Below the pieces are notes generated by a model. The model made no database searches. It was not told where the DNA came from and worked only from the letters and a program-made list of their open reading frames with translations. From positions 558,001 to 622,000 of the forward strand of contig NZ_JAIQYZ010000001.1 of NCBI RefSeq assembly GCF_020164495.1: 64,000 nt of DNA. The letters run 5' to 3'. Below are positions 9,899 through 20,404 of this stretch, piece after piece; positions within the stretch are counted from its first letter, which is position 1; each line of letters begins with the position of its first letter. Position numbers and translations under genes: made by a program. The stretch comes from Psychroflexus lacisalsi (lineage in GTDB: Bacteria; Bacteroidota; Bacteroidia; Flavobacteriales; Flavobacteriaceae).

Positions 9899-11185
9899 AT
9901 GTCAGATAAAGCAGAATTAATTTTAGACGGGAAAAAGATTGAACTCCCGATAATTACAGGTAGCGAGAATGAAAAAGCCATTGATATAAGTTCTCTTAGA
10001 GCTTCCACTGGTTATATCACTCTTGATAGAGGCTTTAAAAACACAGGATCAACCTCCAGTGATATAACTTACCTGAATGGTGAGAAAGGTATATTAAGGT
10101 ATAGAGGGTATTCAATAGAAGATTTAGCTGAGAATGCAAGCTTCTTGGAAGTTTCCTATTTGTTAATTTACGGCGAATTACCAACAGCGAATGTTCTAGA
10201 ATCCTATAAAAAGGAAATTACATATCATACGTTAATACATGAAGATATTAAAAACATTATTGATGGTTTCCCATCAAATTCTCATCCGATGGGAGTTTTA
10301 TGTTCTCTTGTATCGTCGTTAACAGCTTTTTATCCTGAATCTTTAGATCCTAATAGATCTGCTGCAGAAGTAGATCAAACTATCATGAGATTGATTGCCA
10401 AAATGCCTACTATGGCAGCATGGGCTTTTAAAAACAAAGTAGGTCATAAGGCGAATTACCCTGACAATAATTTAGATTATCCTTCTAACTTTTTGAAGAT
10501 GATGTTTGCTGTACCTTCAGAAGAGTATCACGTGGATCCAGTTATTTCCAAAGCACTTGATAAGTTATTAATTTTACACGCAGATCATGAGCAAAATTGT
10601 TCTACTGCCACTGTAAGAGTTGTTGGATCTTCTCACGCGAGTTTATATGCTTCAATTTCTGCAGGTATTAGTGCACTTTGGGGGCCATTACATGGAGGAG
10701 CAAATCAAGCTGTTATAGAAATGCTTGAAGCTATTCAAGCCGATGGTGGTGATGTAAATAAATTCATGGCTAAAGCTAAAGATAAAGATGATCCATTCAG
10801 ACTAATGGGATTTGGTCATAGAGTTTACAAGAATTTTGATCCAAGAGCAAAAATCATCAAAAAAGCAGCCGATGATGTCTTAGAAAAATTGGGTATTGAT
10901 GATCCAATTTTGGAAATCGCCAAAGGACTTGAGGAGGTAGCTTTAAATGATGATTATTTCATTGAAAGAAAGCTTTATCCGAATGTTGATTTCTACTCTG
11001 GAATTATATACAGAGCTCTTGGAATACCAACATCAATGTTTACAGTAATGTTCGCTCTTGGAAGACTTCCAGGATGGATCGCACAGTGGAAAGAAATGCG
11101 TCTTGCCAATGAACCTATTGGTAGACCAAGACAAGTATATACTGGGAAAACACACAGAGAATTTAAACCCCTGGATAAAAGATAA
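9899..11185 (+). CDS. gltA: Citrate synthase (type II)
   Basis: The 428-residue protein condenses oxaloacetate and acetyl-CoA at the entry to the TCA cycle. It shows the Gram-negative type II pattern: a beta-rich N-terminal domain (about residues 1-60, TGYITLDRGF), catalytic histidines in HADHEQNCSTATVR and in GPLHGGANQAV, GFGHRVYKNFDPRAK, and the catalytic aspartate in YPNVDFYSGIIY. It precedes the azurin-like gene by 24 bases; whether they share a message is not clear. Confidence 0.97.
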   Translation: MSDKAELILDGKKIELPIITGSENEKAIDISSLRASTGYITLDRGFKNTGSTSSDITYLNGEKGILRYRGYSIEDLAENASFLEVSYLLIYGELPTANVLESYKKEITYHTLIHEDIKNIIDGFPSNSHPMGVLCSLVSSLTAFYPESLDPNRSAAEVDQTIMRLIAKMPTMAAWAFKNKVGHKANYPDNNLDYPSNFLKMMFAVPSEEYHVDPVISKALDKLLILHADHEQNCSTATVRVVGSSHASLYASISAGISALWGPLHGGANQAVIEMLEAIQADGGDVNKFMAKAKDKDDPFRLMGFGHRVYKNFDPRAKIIKKAADDVLEKLGIDDPILEIAKGLEEVALNDDYFIERKLYPNVDFYSGIIYRALGIPTSMFTVMFALGRLPGWIAQWKEMRLANEPIGRPRQVYTGKTHREFKPLDKR

Positions 11186-11209
11186 TTAAGTGAATTTTAA
11201 AAATATATA

Positions 11210-11719
11210 ATGAAAAAGATTTTAATGTTATTGCTTTCAACAACACTACTTATAAGTTGTGGTGGTGATGGTAAAAAAGAAGAGAAAAAAGAGAATTCTA
11301 TAAAATTAAATACTCAAGAAAAGCCTAAAGAAGAAAAAGAAGAAGGCGTAACTAGGATTTATTTAACTGGTAGCGACCAAATGAAATTCAATAAGAATGA
11401 AATTGTAGTCAATGCTGGTGATAAGGTTATACTTACTTTTGAACACGTTGGAAAGCTTCCTAAAGAGACTATGGGGCATAATTTTGTTCTATTAAAAGAA
11501 GGCACCAATGTCCAGGAGTTTGGTCAAGAAGCCCTAGAATTTAAGGAGAACGATTATCTTCCTGAAGGTTCAGACGCCATTATCACGCATACTAAAATGC
11601 TCGGTGGGGGTGAAAAAACTGAAATTACCTTTGAAGCTCCCGCTAAAGGGAATTACGATTATATCTGTAGTTTTCCTGGTCATGTTGCCTTAATGAATGG
11701 GGTTTTAACTGTAAAGTAA
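11210..11719 (+). CDS. Azurin-like cupredoxin lipoprotein
   Basis: The 169-residue protein has a lipoprotein signal with lipobox LISC (Cys17), then a charged K/E linker to about residue 46, then an azurin-type cupredoxin domain. The type 1 copper ligands are all present: His90 in MGHNFV, Cys153 in YICSFPGH, His158, and Met162. It should act as a membrane-tethered single-electron carrier in the periplasm; the redox partner is not identifiable here. It lies 24 bases after gltA and ends at a strong terminator. Confidence 0.94.
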   Translation: MKKILMLLLSTTLLISCGGDGKKEEKKENSIKLNTQEKPKEEKEEGVTRIYLTGSDQMKFNKNEIVVNAGDKVILTFEHVGKLPKETMGHNFVLLKEGTNVQEFGQEALEFKENDYLPEGSDAIITHTKMLGGGEKTEITFEAPAKGNYDYICSFPGHVALMNGVLTVK

Positions 11720-11742
11720 ATTTACTAGTCAAACAGTAAATT

Positions 11743-11776
11743 AAAAGCCTTTCAGATTTTTCTGAAAGGCTTTTTT
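11743..11776 (+). terminator. Rho-independent terminator after the azurin gene
   Basis: A 14-bp perfect stem (11743-11756 with 11761-11774) closes a TTTT loop and ends in a T tract, 23 bases after the azurin stop. It is one of the strongest terminators in the window. Confidence 0.92.
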
Positions 11777-11910
11777 CATGACTTGAAGTTTACTCTGAAG
11801 TAGCTTAAATCAGTTATTAAATCAATTGGCTCCAATAGAACTTAGAGCAACTTCTTTAAATTTATAAAAACAAGGCTATTGATTTATCATTAAAGTCAGC
11901 TTAATCATTT

Positions 11911-11949
11911 AAAAAAAATACTTCTGAAAAATTAATTTTTCAGAAGTAT
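11911..11949 (-). terminator. Terminator of the S10 peptidase gene
   Basis: A perfect 16-bp inverted repeat (11918-11933 with 11934-11949) is followed, on the minus strand, by a run of eight T residues (complement of 11911-11918). It lies about 50 bases beyond the S10 peptidase stop codon. The stem has no spacer, so the physical loop is formed by the innermost A/T pairs. Confidence 0.85.
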
Positions 11950-11997
11950 AATTAAACATTATCAGTTTGATTTTAACTTTCTAAAGTAAATGAAAGC

Positions 11998-13485
11998 CTA
12001 GTATTTGATTGGAGCATTGTCTTTTGGTAGACTGTTACTAATAAATTCTCTAATGTCATCATTTGCATTTTTTAAATCCTCCTTTCTTAGATACATCATA
12101 TGACCGCTTTCATAAGTTTTAAAGTGAAGACGGTCTTTCATCTTTCCACTTTCATCAATATGCCACATGGTATACTTTGCATTGAAATAGGTGGTAGCTC
12201 CATCAAACAGTCCAGATTGAATTAAGACTTGCATACTAGGGTTTTGCGCCATAGCTTGTCTCAAACCCCTACCTGTGTTGTTATTCGATCTATCCCATGG
12301 ACGAACATCTCCAAACATATTGTATTTCAAATCTGTTTTATAGTTGAGTTCGTTTTTTAAATAATCGTTTATTGCTGGTGTGAACGATTGTAACCAGGAA
12401 GTTAATTCTGAATTATAATCAGGGCGTGTTCCTGCCTCTTTTGCATCTAATCCCATGTATCTTGAATCTAGTCGACCTACAGTAAACCCATCATCAATTT
12501 TTAGAGTTTTCCAAAAAGCATTAAAGGGGAGTTCTAAATTATTTTGGAGATATACTTTCTCTTCTATACCAGAATAATAAGACATCTTTTTTACAATTTC
12601 CATCTTTTTTTCTGTATCCAAAAATCCACCCATCGTGAGTGCTGGTATTAGTTCTTGAATAGTGAAGCTTTCAACTTCATCCAGCATATCTAAAACAGGT
12701 TTGTTTTGTAATTCTGGAGCTAGTTTATTATGATACCAGGCAGCTGCAGCAAAATAAGGAAGTCTATTTGCTACTTCTATAGGTCCTTCTCTTTTTATAC
12801 CAAGTTCAGTTGGCGATACTAATATAACGCCATTGATATACATCCAATGTGAATTTTGTAGCTCATTAGACAGTCCGGAAACTCTAGGTGTTCCATAGCT
12901 TTCACCAATAAGGTATTTTGGAGCAAGCCACTTGTCTTTTCTGCTTACAAATGTATTGATCCATTCGGCTAAATATTTAATATCTGGATTTACTCCGAAA
13001 AATGTTTTTCTATCAAACTTTCCATTTTCGTCTAGTATAGGTCTTGAGTGTCCAGTATTAACAGGATTGACATAAACAATATCTGCTACGTCCAAAATGC
13101 TATGAGGGTTTTCTTTGTAGCCGTAGGGTTGTACTGGAAACCCTTCATCACTTATATTTAAAATTCTAGGCCCTGTGTAGGCTAAATGCATCCAAACTGA
13201 AGCAGAACCAGGTCCGCCGTTAAATGATATGACTAAAGGGCGCTCTTTGTAAGTCTTGGAGCTTTGATCTCCTCTGCTATAATAAGTAAATTGCAAACCA
13301 GCTATAGGTTCACCTTGTTCATTCCAAACAGGCTGCATGCCAGTTTCTGCGGTGTAATTTAATTTTTTACCATTGATGGTAACCTCATGATTCGTTATTA
13401 CGGTTTCATCAGCTTTGAACTCTACAGATTGAGAGAAGACGTGTGATGATGCAAAGATGAGGAGTAGTGTTACTATTTTTTTCAT
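11998..13485 (-). CDS. Secreted serine carboxypeptidase-like protein (peptidase S10)
   Basis: The 495-residue protein has an N-terminal signal peptide (about residues 1-18, HVFSQS) and an alpha/beta-hydrolase domain of the S10 family. The oxyanion-hole motif SFNGGPGSASVWMHL (about residues 87-101) and nucleophile Ser196 in GESYG are clear; the acid and base are probably in SGLFDGATTYF and the His of YESGHMMY. The family removes C-terminal residues from peptides, so a role in peptide scavenging outside the cytoplasm is likely. It is a single-gene unit. Confidence 0.92.
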   Translation of the reverse strand: MKKIVTLLLIFASSHVFSQSVEFKADETVITNHEVTINGKKLNYTAETGMQPVWNEQGEPIAGLQFTYYSRGDQSSKTYKERPLVISFNGGPGSASVWMHLAYTGPRILNISDEGFPVQPYGYKENPHSILDVADIVYVNPVNTGHSRPILDENGKFDRKTFFGVNPDIKYLAEWINTFVSRKDKWLAPKYLIGESYGTPRVSGLSNELQNSHWMYINGVILVSPTELGIKREGPIEVANRLPYFAAAAWYHNKLAPELQNKPVLDMLDEVESFTIQELIPALTMGGFLDTEKKMEIVKKMSYYSGIEEKVYLQNNLELPFNAFWKTLKIDDGFTVGRLDSRYMGLDAKEAGTRPDYNSELTSWLQSFTPAINDYLKNELNYKTDLKYNMFGDVRPWDRSNNNTGRGLRQAMAQNPSMQVLIQSGLFDGATTYFNAKYTMWHIDESGKMKDRLHFKTYESGHMMYLRKEDLKNANDDIREFISNSLPKDNAPIKY

Positions 13486-13571
13486 GTGTTTAAATTTTTC
13501 CTAAATATAAGAAGCTATTTAATACTTTCGAGTCTTTAGAGTAACTGACTATTTTTTTAGAGAAATTTAAT

Positions 13572-13739
13572 GAGCTCATGCGGATGGAATTTTTTTCTAG
13601 CCCAGATTGTAGCGATATCCCGCAAATGCTATTATGTTTGAGGTGTTGAGCTAGTGGAGCTTGCCTTTTGCAAGATTTTCTAGCGATTTATACCTCACAT
13701 GATAGCGTGAGGAATACGAGCGGAAAGCTGGATGAGCTC
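13572..13739. ncRNA. Structured intergenic element, possibly a Flavobacteria repeat RNA
   Basis: The 315-base gap between the S10 peptidase and groEL holds a stretch more GC-rich than other gaps. Its ends form an inverted repeat (GAGCTCAT 13572-13579 with ATGAGCTC 13732-13739). Inside are a nested hairpin (GCTAG 13650-13654 with CTAGC 13680-13684, enclosing CTTGC 13660-13664 with GCAAG 13670-13674) and a second hairpin (CCTCAC 13693-13698 with GTGAGG 13707-13712). The segments around CTAGCCCAGATTGTAGCGAT and CGGAAAGCTGGA look like an intergenic repeat I know from flavobacterial genomes, perhaps the Flavo-1 motif; I cannot confirm that or the transcribed strand. Confidence 0.45.
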
Positions 13740-13744
13740 CAAAT

Positions 13745-13776
13745 GAAAAAGCCGTTTCTAATGAAAGAAACGGCTT
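13745..13776 (-). terminator. Terminator of groES-groEL
   Basis: AAGCCGTTTCT and AGAAACGGCTT form an 11-bp stem around a short loop, with a T tract on the minus-strand 3' side. It begins about 25 bases after the groEL stop and would end the chaperonin operon. Confidence 0.88.
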
Positions 13777-13800
13777 AATATAAATTCTGTATGGGTGATT

Positions 13801-15447
<1,647 letters not shown>

Positions 15448-15461
15448 TTAGTTATTATATT

Positions 15462-15737
15462 TTATACGATCGCTAAGATATCATCTTCTCTCATGATGAG
15501 GTAATCTTTGTCATCATGCTTCAGCTCAGTTCCTGAAAATTTTCCATAAAGAACGACATCTCCAACTTTAACTGTCATATCATGATCTTTTTTACCATTT
15601 CCAACTGCTACAACCTTACCACGTTGTGGTTTTTCTTTAGCGGTTTCAGGAATAATGATTCCAGAAGCTGTTTTAGTTTCTGCGGCTTGAGGCTCTACAA
15701 GCACTCTATCTGCCAATGGTTTAATGTTTACTGCCAT
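15462..15737 (-). CDS. groS: 10 kDa co-chaperonin GroES
   Basis: The 91-residue protein is of standard length, with [20 protein letters not shown] including the mobile loop (SGIIIPE) and the roof region. It caps the GroEL ring. It leads the groES-groEL operon. The 130-base upstream region shows no CIRCE inverted repeat; a TTGACA hexamer is present on the minus strand at 15801-15806, without a convincing -7 element at the right distance. Confidence 0.97.
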   Translation of the reverse strand: MAVNIKPLADRVLVEPQAAETKTASGIIIPETAKEKPQRGKVVAVGNGKKDHDMTVKVGDVVLYGKFSGTELKHDDKDYLIMREDDILAIV

Positions 15738-15810
15738 TATAAATAAGTTTTAAGTTTAGTTTATATTAAATAGTCTAAAAGTGTGCCACTGGCTTCAGCC
15801 TGTCAAACAC

Positions 15811-15847
15811 TAAAAAAAAATGCCAACTTGTCATAAGCTGGCATTTT
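15811..15847 (-). terminator. Terminator after secG
   Basis: AATGCCA and TGGCATT pair, extended by CTT/AAG across one mismatch, and the minus-strand 3' side carries a run of nine T residues (complement of 15812-15820). It closes the miaB-to-secG operon before the groES promoter region. Confidence 0.82.
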
Positions 15848-15869
15848 AAATCTTGTATATAACCTTGTA

Positions 15870-16202
15870 TTATTCTTGTTCCACAGGGGGTAGATTGTTC
15901 TGTTGTTGAGTATTTTCTACAGGAGTTTGGTTTTCATCAAGTAGTTTTGAGTCTTGTCCAGTTCTATTGCTGATGATAGTTACATTAGATAGTAAAATCA
16001 GTATCAAAAGTAGTGTAGCAAGTGCCCAAGTACTCTTGTCTAAAAAATCAGAAGTCTGTTTAACTCCACCAACTTGTTGAGAGCCACCGCCACCAAAAGA
16101 GGAAGATAATCCACCACCTTTAGGGTTTTGAACCATAATAACGACGATTAGTAAAAAAGCTACAATAACAATTAAAATTAAAAATATGGAAAATGTACTC
16201 AT
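15870..16202 (-). CDS. secG: Preprotein translocase subunit SecG
   Basis: The 110-residue protein has two membrane helices (about residues 5-25 and 55-78) linked by the glycine-rich GGGLSSSFGGGGSQQVGG loop, the SecG signature, and a hydrophilic C-terminal tail rich in Gln, Asn and Glu. SecG assists SecYEG-SecA translocation. Its ATG shares a base with the previous stop (TAATG), so translation is probably coupled to the upstream gene. Confidence 0.93.
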   Translation of the reverse strand: MSTFSIFLILIVIVAFLLIVVIMVQNPKGGGLSSSFGGGGSQQVGGVKQTSDFLDKSTWALATLLLILILLSNVTIISNRTGQDSKLLDENQTPVENTQQQNNLPPVEQE

Positions 16203-16969
16203 TATTTATTTTCTTTAAATCTTTCTATTTCTTGAATTTGGTCTGCAAAGAAAGAACTTTTTTCGGGATTATTCAAAATTAATATCTTAAATGCTTGAAT
16301 TGCCTTATCGTATCGTTTTTGTTCCATGTAAACTCTTGCCAGAGTCTCTGTCATTAGGCTAGATGATGGTTCGTGCCTCGCATTTATTTTATCTGAACTC
16401 TCATAAGATTTGGTGGGGACAATTTTGGGATTATTCTTGATGAATTCGTCTATCACCTGAAATTGAGGATTAGCTACGAATATTTCCTGAGTATCCTCTT
16501 TTTCTTTTAAGGGTTCAATTTGTGTTAATTTCAACCACTCTTTGAAAGAACGAGTCTCTGAAGAATTAAACTCTAAAGGTTTTCCGGTTTTCTCTGGCTG
16601 CTTAGTCTCCTTTTCAATAAAAAGATCGGGATCGTTTATTTGGCTAGCAACTTCCTCATTGATTTCGAATTCACTACTTTCTTTAGAATGTTGAATCAGT
16701 AAATCAATCTTGTTGGCGATCTCGAGTTGATGAAATTCCTTGGAAGTGATATAGTCGAAAAGTACAGCTCTATCCTGTGTTCTTGCTGCCGTTTCTTTTA
16801 AAAATCTGTTATAATTAAAACTTCCAGAATGCTTTAGAAGTTTCAATTTTAAGGCATAAAGAGGTTGGAAGTATGGATATTTATCAATCGTCTCATCGAT
16901 TAAACTTAAGGTTTTAGTCTCAAATTTAATTGGCGTCTTGATGAGGTTGAGTAAACTATCCTTTTCCAT
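16202..16969 (-). CDS. TPR-like protein of unknown function, secG operon
   Basis: I chose the ATG at 16969 (MEKDSLLNLIKTPIKFETKT, 255 residues) because it overlaps the lptE stop as TAATG; an in-frame ATG six bases upstream is also possible. There is no signal peptide or membrane helix, so it is likely cytoplasmic. The C-terminus (about 205-250, TETLARVYMEQKRYDKAIQA) looks like a tetratricopeptide repeat, and the middle is charged and low in complexity. The conserved place between lptE and secG suggests a link to envelope biogenesis, but the function is unknown. Confidence 0.8.
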   Translation of the reverse strand: MEKDSLLNLIKTPIKFETKTLSLIDETIDKYPYFQPLYALKLKLLKHSGSFNYNRFLKETAARTQDRAVLFDYITSKEFHQLEIANKIDLLIQHSKESSEFEINEEVASQINDPDLFIEKETKQPEKTGKPLEFNSSETRSFKEWLKLTQIEPLKEKEDTQEIFVANPQFQVIDEFIKNNPKIVPTKSYESSDKINARHEPSSSLMTETLARVYMEQKRYDKAIQAFKILILNNPEKSSFFADQIQEIERFKENK

Positions 16970-17469
16970 TACCAATTGGTTAGTGAGGCGTTAAAAACAT
17001 CTTGTGTGATTCTTGTAAATATTTCATCGATGGCTTCTTCTTTTTGAGCACCAGTCAATTGTGCATTACCATCAAAGTCAAAGTAAAAAGAAAACCTTTG
17101 TTCAAAATCCTTTTCTGGATCTAAAGTGTTGTAAAATCTAACGTTCACTTCTATAGTAAGTCTATTCTGCGCTGCTCTACTATCTGCTGTTGCAGTCATA
17201 GGTGCTATATAATACCTTATAATTTCACCCTCGTATATCAAATCTCCGTTGGTGTTTACCAAACTAAGTTTGGTTTGATTTAGAATTAAATCTTGCAATT
17301 GTAGGGTGAAATCTCTGTCAATTCCTGGTTCAACAAGCTGAGCTGTATTTTGAAAAAAGTTAACTTGATAAGTTTCTGCATTTCCAGTATCTGCACCTGT
17401 GAATGAATAATACCCGCATGACTGCAAAATCAAAATCGATAATAGGGCGATTAAATATTTTATCTTCAT
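16969..17469 (-). CDS. lptE: LPS-assembly lipoprotein LptE
   Basis: The 166-residue protein has a lipobox ILQSC (Cys18) followed by GYYSFTGA, and matches the LptE family layout of Bacteroidetes (QLQDLILNQTKLSLVNTNGD, then beta strands with INVR-like NVRFYNT). LptE plugs the LptD beta-barrel that inserts lipopolysaccharide in the outer membrane. Both junctions are TAATG overlaps, one with the sigma-54 activator gene and one with the TPR-like gene. The assignment rests on pattern and context, not on an alignment. Confidence 0.82.
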   Translation of the reverse strand: MKIKYLIALLSILILQSCGYYSFTGADTGNAETYQVNFFQNTAQLVEPGIDRDFTLQLQDLILNQTKLSLVNTNGDLIYEGEIIRYYIAPMTATADSRAAQNRLTIEVNVRFYNTLDPEKDFEQRFSFYFDFDGNAQLTGAQKEEAIDEIFTRITQDVFNASLTNW

Positions 17470-18743
17470 TATAAATCGTATTGCTTAATCTTTCTGTATA
17501 AAGTTCTTTCACTTATTCCTAGTTCATCGGCAGCTGGTTTTCGTTTACCATGATGACGATCAAGTGATTTTTTTATGAGTTCAACTTCTTTATCTTGTAG
17601 TGATAATGTCTCTTCTTCCTCAATATCTTCTGCATAATCATAAGGATCTTCAATTTTTTGATCCATTTCCCTGTTTCTTTTTTGATTTGGAAACTGCAGA
17701 ATTTCTAATTGCTCCTCATGAGTCTCGTCTTTAAATTCTTTTTTTGAATCAGATTCCCCGTAAACTTTCTTGATTAAGTTGATATTGTCCTCCTTAAACT
17801 TCTCATCATTATCTCTTTCCATGAGTTCCATAGTGAGTTTTTTCAAGTCATTTAAGTCACCTTTCATATCAAAAAGCACTTTATAAAGAATTTCTCTTTC
17901 ATTGCTGAAATCACCTTTGCTACTGCTTTTTTCTTTTGAGATTACCGAAGGTAAGCTTGTGCTTTTAGGCAAATAGTGATTCAAAGTATCTTCATCAACT
18001 TCCCTGCTGGTCTCTAAGACCGAAATTTGTTCAGTTACATTTTTTAGTTGTCTAATATTACCAGGCCATCTGCAATTTTCGAGGGCTTTTATAGCTCTGT
18101 CAGTAAGTCTTATGGTAGGCATTTTATACTTCAAAGCGAAGTCTGAGGCGAATTTTCTGAATAACAAATGAATATCACCACGTCTTTCTCTTAATGGGGA
18201 TAAATTAATTTCAACTGTATTTAATCTATAATATAAATCTTCTCTAAATTTATTATTCTTAATTGCCTCGATCATGTCTACATTGGTTGCAGCAACAATT
18301 CTCACACTTGATTTTTGAACTTTAGAAGATCCTACCTTTATGAACTCACCTGTCTCCAAAACTCTAAGTAATCTCACTTGAGTGGTCAAGGGTAATTCTC
18401 CTACTTCATCAAGAAATATAGTTCCGCCGTCGGCCTCTTTAAAGTAACCGTCTCTGGCTTGGTTTGCTCCAGTAAATGCACCTTTTTCGTGACCAAATAA
18501 TTCACTATCTATAGTGCCTTCTGGTATGGCGCCGCAGTTGACAGCAATATATTTTGCGTGTTTTCTGTGAGATAAGGCATGTATGATTTTTGGTAAACTT
18601 TCTTTACCTACACCACTTTCTCCTGTTACCAAAACAGAAATATCTGTTGGTGCAACACGTATGGATTTTTCTATTGCTCTATTAAGACTGGGATCGTTTC
18701 CTATAATTTCAAATCGCTGTTTGACAGCTTGTGGTGATTCCAT
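17469..18743 (-). CDS. Sigma-54-dependent transcriptional activator without receiver domain
   Basis: The 424-residue protein begins directly with the AAA+ domain: Walker A GESGVGKE (41-48), GAFTGA loop that touches sigma-54 (88-93), Walker B GTIFLDE (107-113) and the arginine-finger region FREDLYYRLN. A long charged linker (about 270-380) leads to a Fis-type helix-turn-helix (RKPAADELGISERTLYRKIK). No N-terminal response-regulator or sensor domain is present, so control must come from partner binding or expression level. It lies 14 bases after miaB and is translationally coupled to lptE. Confidence 0.93.
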   Translation of the reverse strand: MESPQAVKQRFEIIGNDPSLNRAIEKSIRVAPTDISVLVTGESGVGKESLPKIIHALSHRKHAKYIAVNCGAIPEGTIDSELFGHEKGAFTGANQARDGYFKEADGGTIFLDEVGELPLTTQVRLLRVLETGEFIKVGSSKVQKSSVRIVAATNVDMIEAIKNNKFREDLYYRLNTVEINLSPLRERRGDIHLLFRKFASDFALKYKMPTIRLTDRAIKALENCRWPGNIRQLKNVTEQISVLETSREVDEDTLNHYLPKSTSLPSVISKEKSSSKGDFSNEREILYKVLFDMKGDLNDLKKLTMELMERDNDEKFKEDNINLIKKVYGESDSKKEFKDETHEEQLEILQFPNQKRNREMDQKIEDPYDYAEDIEEEETLSLQDKEVELIKKSLDRHHGKRKPAADELGISERTLYRKIKQYDL

Positions 18744-18757
18744 ATTCTGAATTTAAT

Positions 18758-20215
18758 TTAGGATAAAGTGGATTGCATTGGGCCATAATCTAAGGCTTCG
18801 CCTATCAATGTAGCACTTGTGCAATCCTTCATTTTTACTAGGACATAGTCGCCAACTTTGTAGTTTTCTTTTGGAAAAACAACCGTTGTATTCTGCGTAT
18901 TCCTACCACTCCATTGAAGATTTGATTTTTTTGATTCTTTTTCGATTAATACTTCTTCAATCTTTCCGAGGTGTTTTTCTGTAGTCAACCGTGAATGTTC
19001 CTGTTGTAGGTCTATAATCTCCTGAAGCCTTCTCTTTTTGGTCGACTCTGGAATATCGTCTTCAAACTTTTTAGCCCCCAGCGTTCCTGGGCGTTCAGAA
19101 TAAGCGAACATATATCCGAAATCATATTTGACATACTTCATTAGTGATAACGTATCTTGATGATCCTCTTCAGTTTCTGTCGGGAAACCTGTAATCATGT
19201 CTTGAGAAATGCCACAGTCGGGAATAATGGATCTTATATCATCAATCAGTTTGAAGTATTCTTCCCGAGTATGCAAGCGATTCATCTTCTTTAAAATTCT
19301 ATCACTACCACTTTGTACCGGTAAATGTATATAGTCACAAATATTACGATGTTTTACCATGACCTTTATCACATCAAGAGTCATATCTTGTGGATTGGAC
19401 GTTGAAAACCGAATGCGCATCCCCGGTTGGGCTTTAGCAACCATATCCAGCAAATGAGCAAAATGAACTGCTGTTGCTTTTTGCATATCAGTTGCATTTT
19501 TAAAATCCTTTTTCAGTCCACCACCATACCACAGGTAACTGTCAACGTTTTGTCCGAGTAAAGTGATTTCTTTATAGCCTCTAGACCATAAATTATTTAC
19601 TTCGTCTAAAATACTTTTTGGATCACGGCTTCTTTCCCTACCACGTGTAAATGGAACCACACAGAATGTACACATATTATCGCAACCTCTTGTGATGGAA
19701 ACAAAAGCTGAAACGCCATTGCTTTGTAATCTTACGGGCGAAATATCTCCATAAGTTTCTTCTTTGGAAAGAATTACATTAATAGCATCTCTGCCGTTTT
19801 CAACTTCTTCCAATAAATTTGGCAAGTCTTTATAAGCATCTGGACCAACAACGAGATCCACAATTTTTTCTTCTTCTAGAAATTTATGTTTCAACCGCTC
19901 TGCCATGCAACCTAAAACTCCAACCTTCATAGAAGGATTATCCTTTTTGACGGCATTGAATTTTTCAAGGCGCTTTCTCACGGTTTGCTCTGCTTTATCT
20001 CTTATTGAGCAAGTATTTACAAGAACTAAATCTGCTTCAGCCAGTTCTTTTGTCGTGTTATAGCCCTGTTTATCTAAAATAGAAGCTACAATTTCGCTAT
20101 CGCTAAAGTTCATAGCGCATCCATAACTTTCAATGTAAAGTTTCTTTGAATTGCTTTTTTTCTCTTCCTTAACCAGGGTTTGTCCCTGTAGAGTTTCATC
20201 AATAATCTTCTCCAT
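18758..20215 (-). CDS. miaB: tRNA-2-methylthio-N6-dimethylallyladenosine synthase
   Basis: The 485-residue radical-SAM methylthiotransferase modifies A37 of tRNAs reading UNN codons. The N-terminal UPF0004 domain carries cluster cysteines Cys33, Cys69 and Cys103; the radical-SAM cluster is Cys178, Cys182 and Cys185 in CDNMCTFC; a TRAM domain occupies about residues 410-475. It is the first gene of the miaB-to-secG minus-strand operon and faces topA across a 189-base divergent intergenic region. Confidence 0.96.
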   Translation of the reverse strand: MEKIIDETLQGQTLVKEEKKSNSKKLYIESYGCAMNFSDSEIVASILDKQGYNTTKELAEADLVLVNTCSIRDKAEQTVRKRLEKFNAVKKDNPSMKVGVLGCMAERLKHKFLEEEKIVDLVVGPDAYKDLPNLLEEVENGRDAINVILSKEETYGDISPVRLQSNGVSAFVSITRGCDNMCTFCVVPFTRGRERSRDPKSILDEVNNLWSRGYKEITLLGQNVDSYLWYGGGLKKDFKNATDMQKATAVHFAHLLDMVAKAQPGMRIRFSTSNPQDMTLDVIKVMVKHRNICDYIHLPVQSGSDRILKKMNRLHTREEYFKLIDDIRSIIPDCGISQDMITGFPTETEEDHQDTLSLMKYVKYDFGYMFAYSERPGTLGAKKFEDDIPESTKKRRLQEIIDLQQEHSRLTTEKHLGKIEEVLIEKESKKSNLQWSGRNTQNTTVVFPKENYKVGDYVLVKMKDCTSATLIGEALDYGPMQSTLS

Positions 20216-20404
20216 GTAAAGCTGTAAATTTTCGCAAAGATACGTGATCTGTATTTACTGACAAACTGTCATTTTGTTGTTTTTGGGAATCTCTATTTTT
20301 TATCTAGAAAAGCAAACTTGAAGTAGCTATTATGACTACTTTACTGATGTTCTTAAATTGAAATCCAAAAAATCGTATACTTTTGCAATATAAATTATAA
20401 CTAA

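Noticed and set aside
15738-15869. A CIRCE heat-shock operator before groES
   Set aside because: I searched for the TTAGCACTC / GAGTGCTAA pair and found none; the GGCTTCAGCC dyad there is unrelated.
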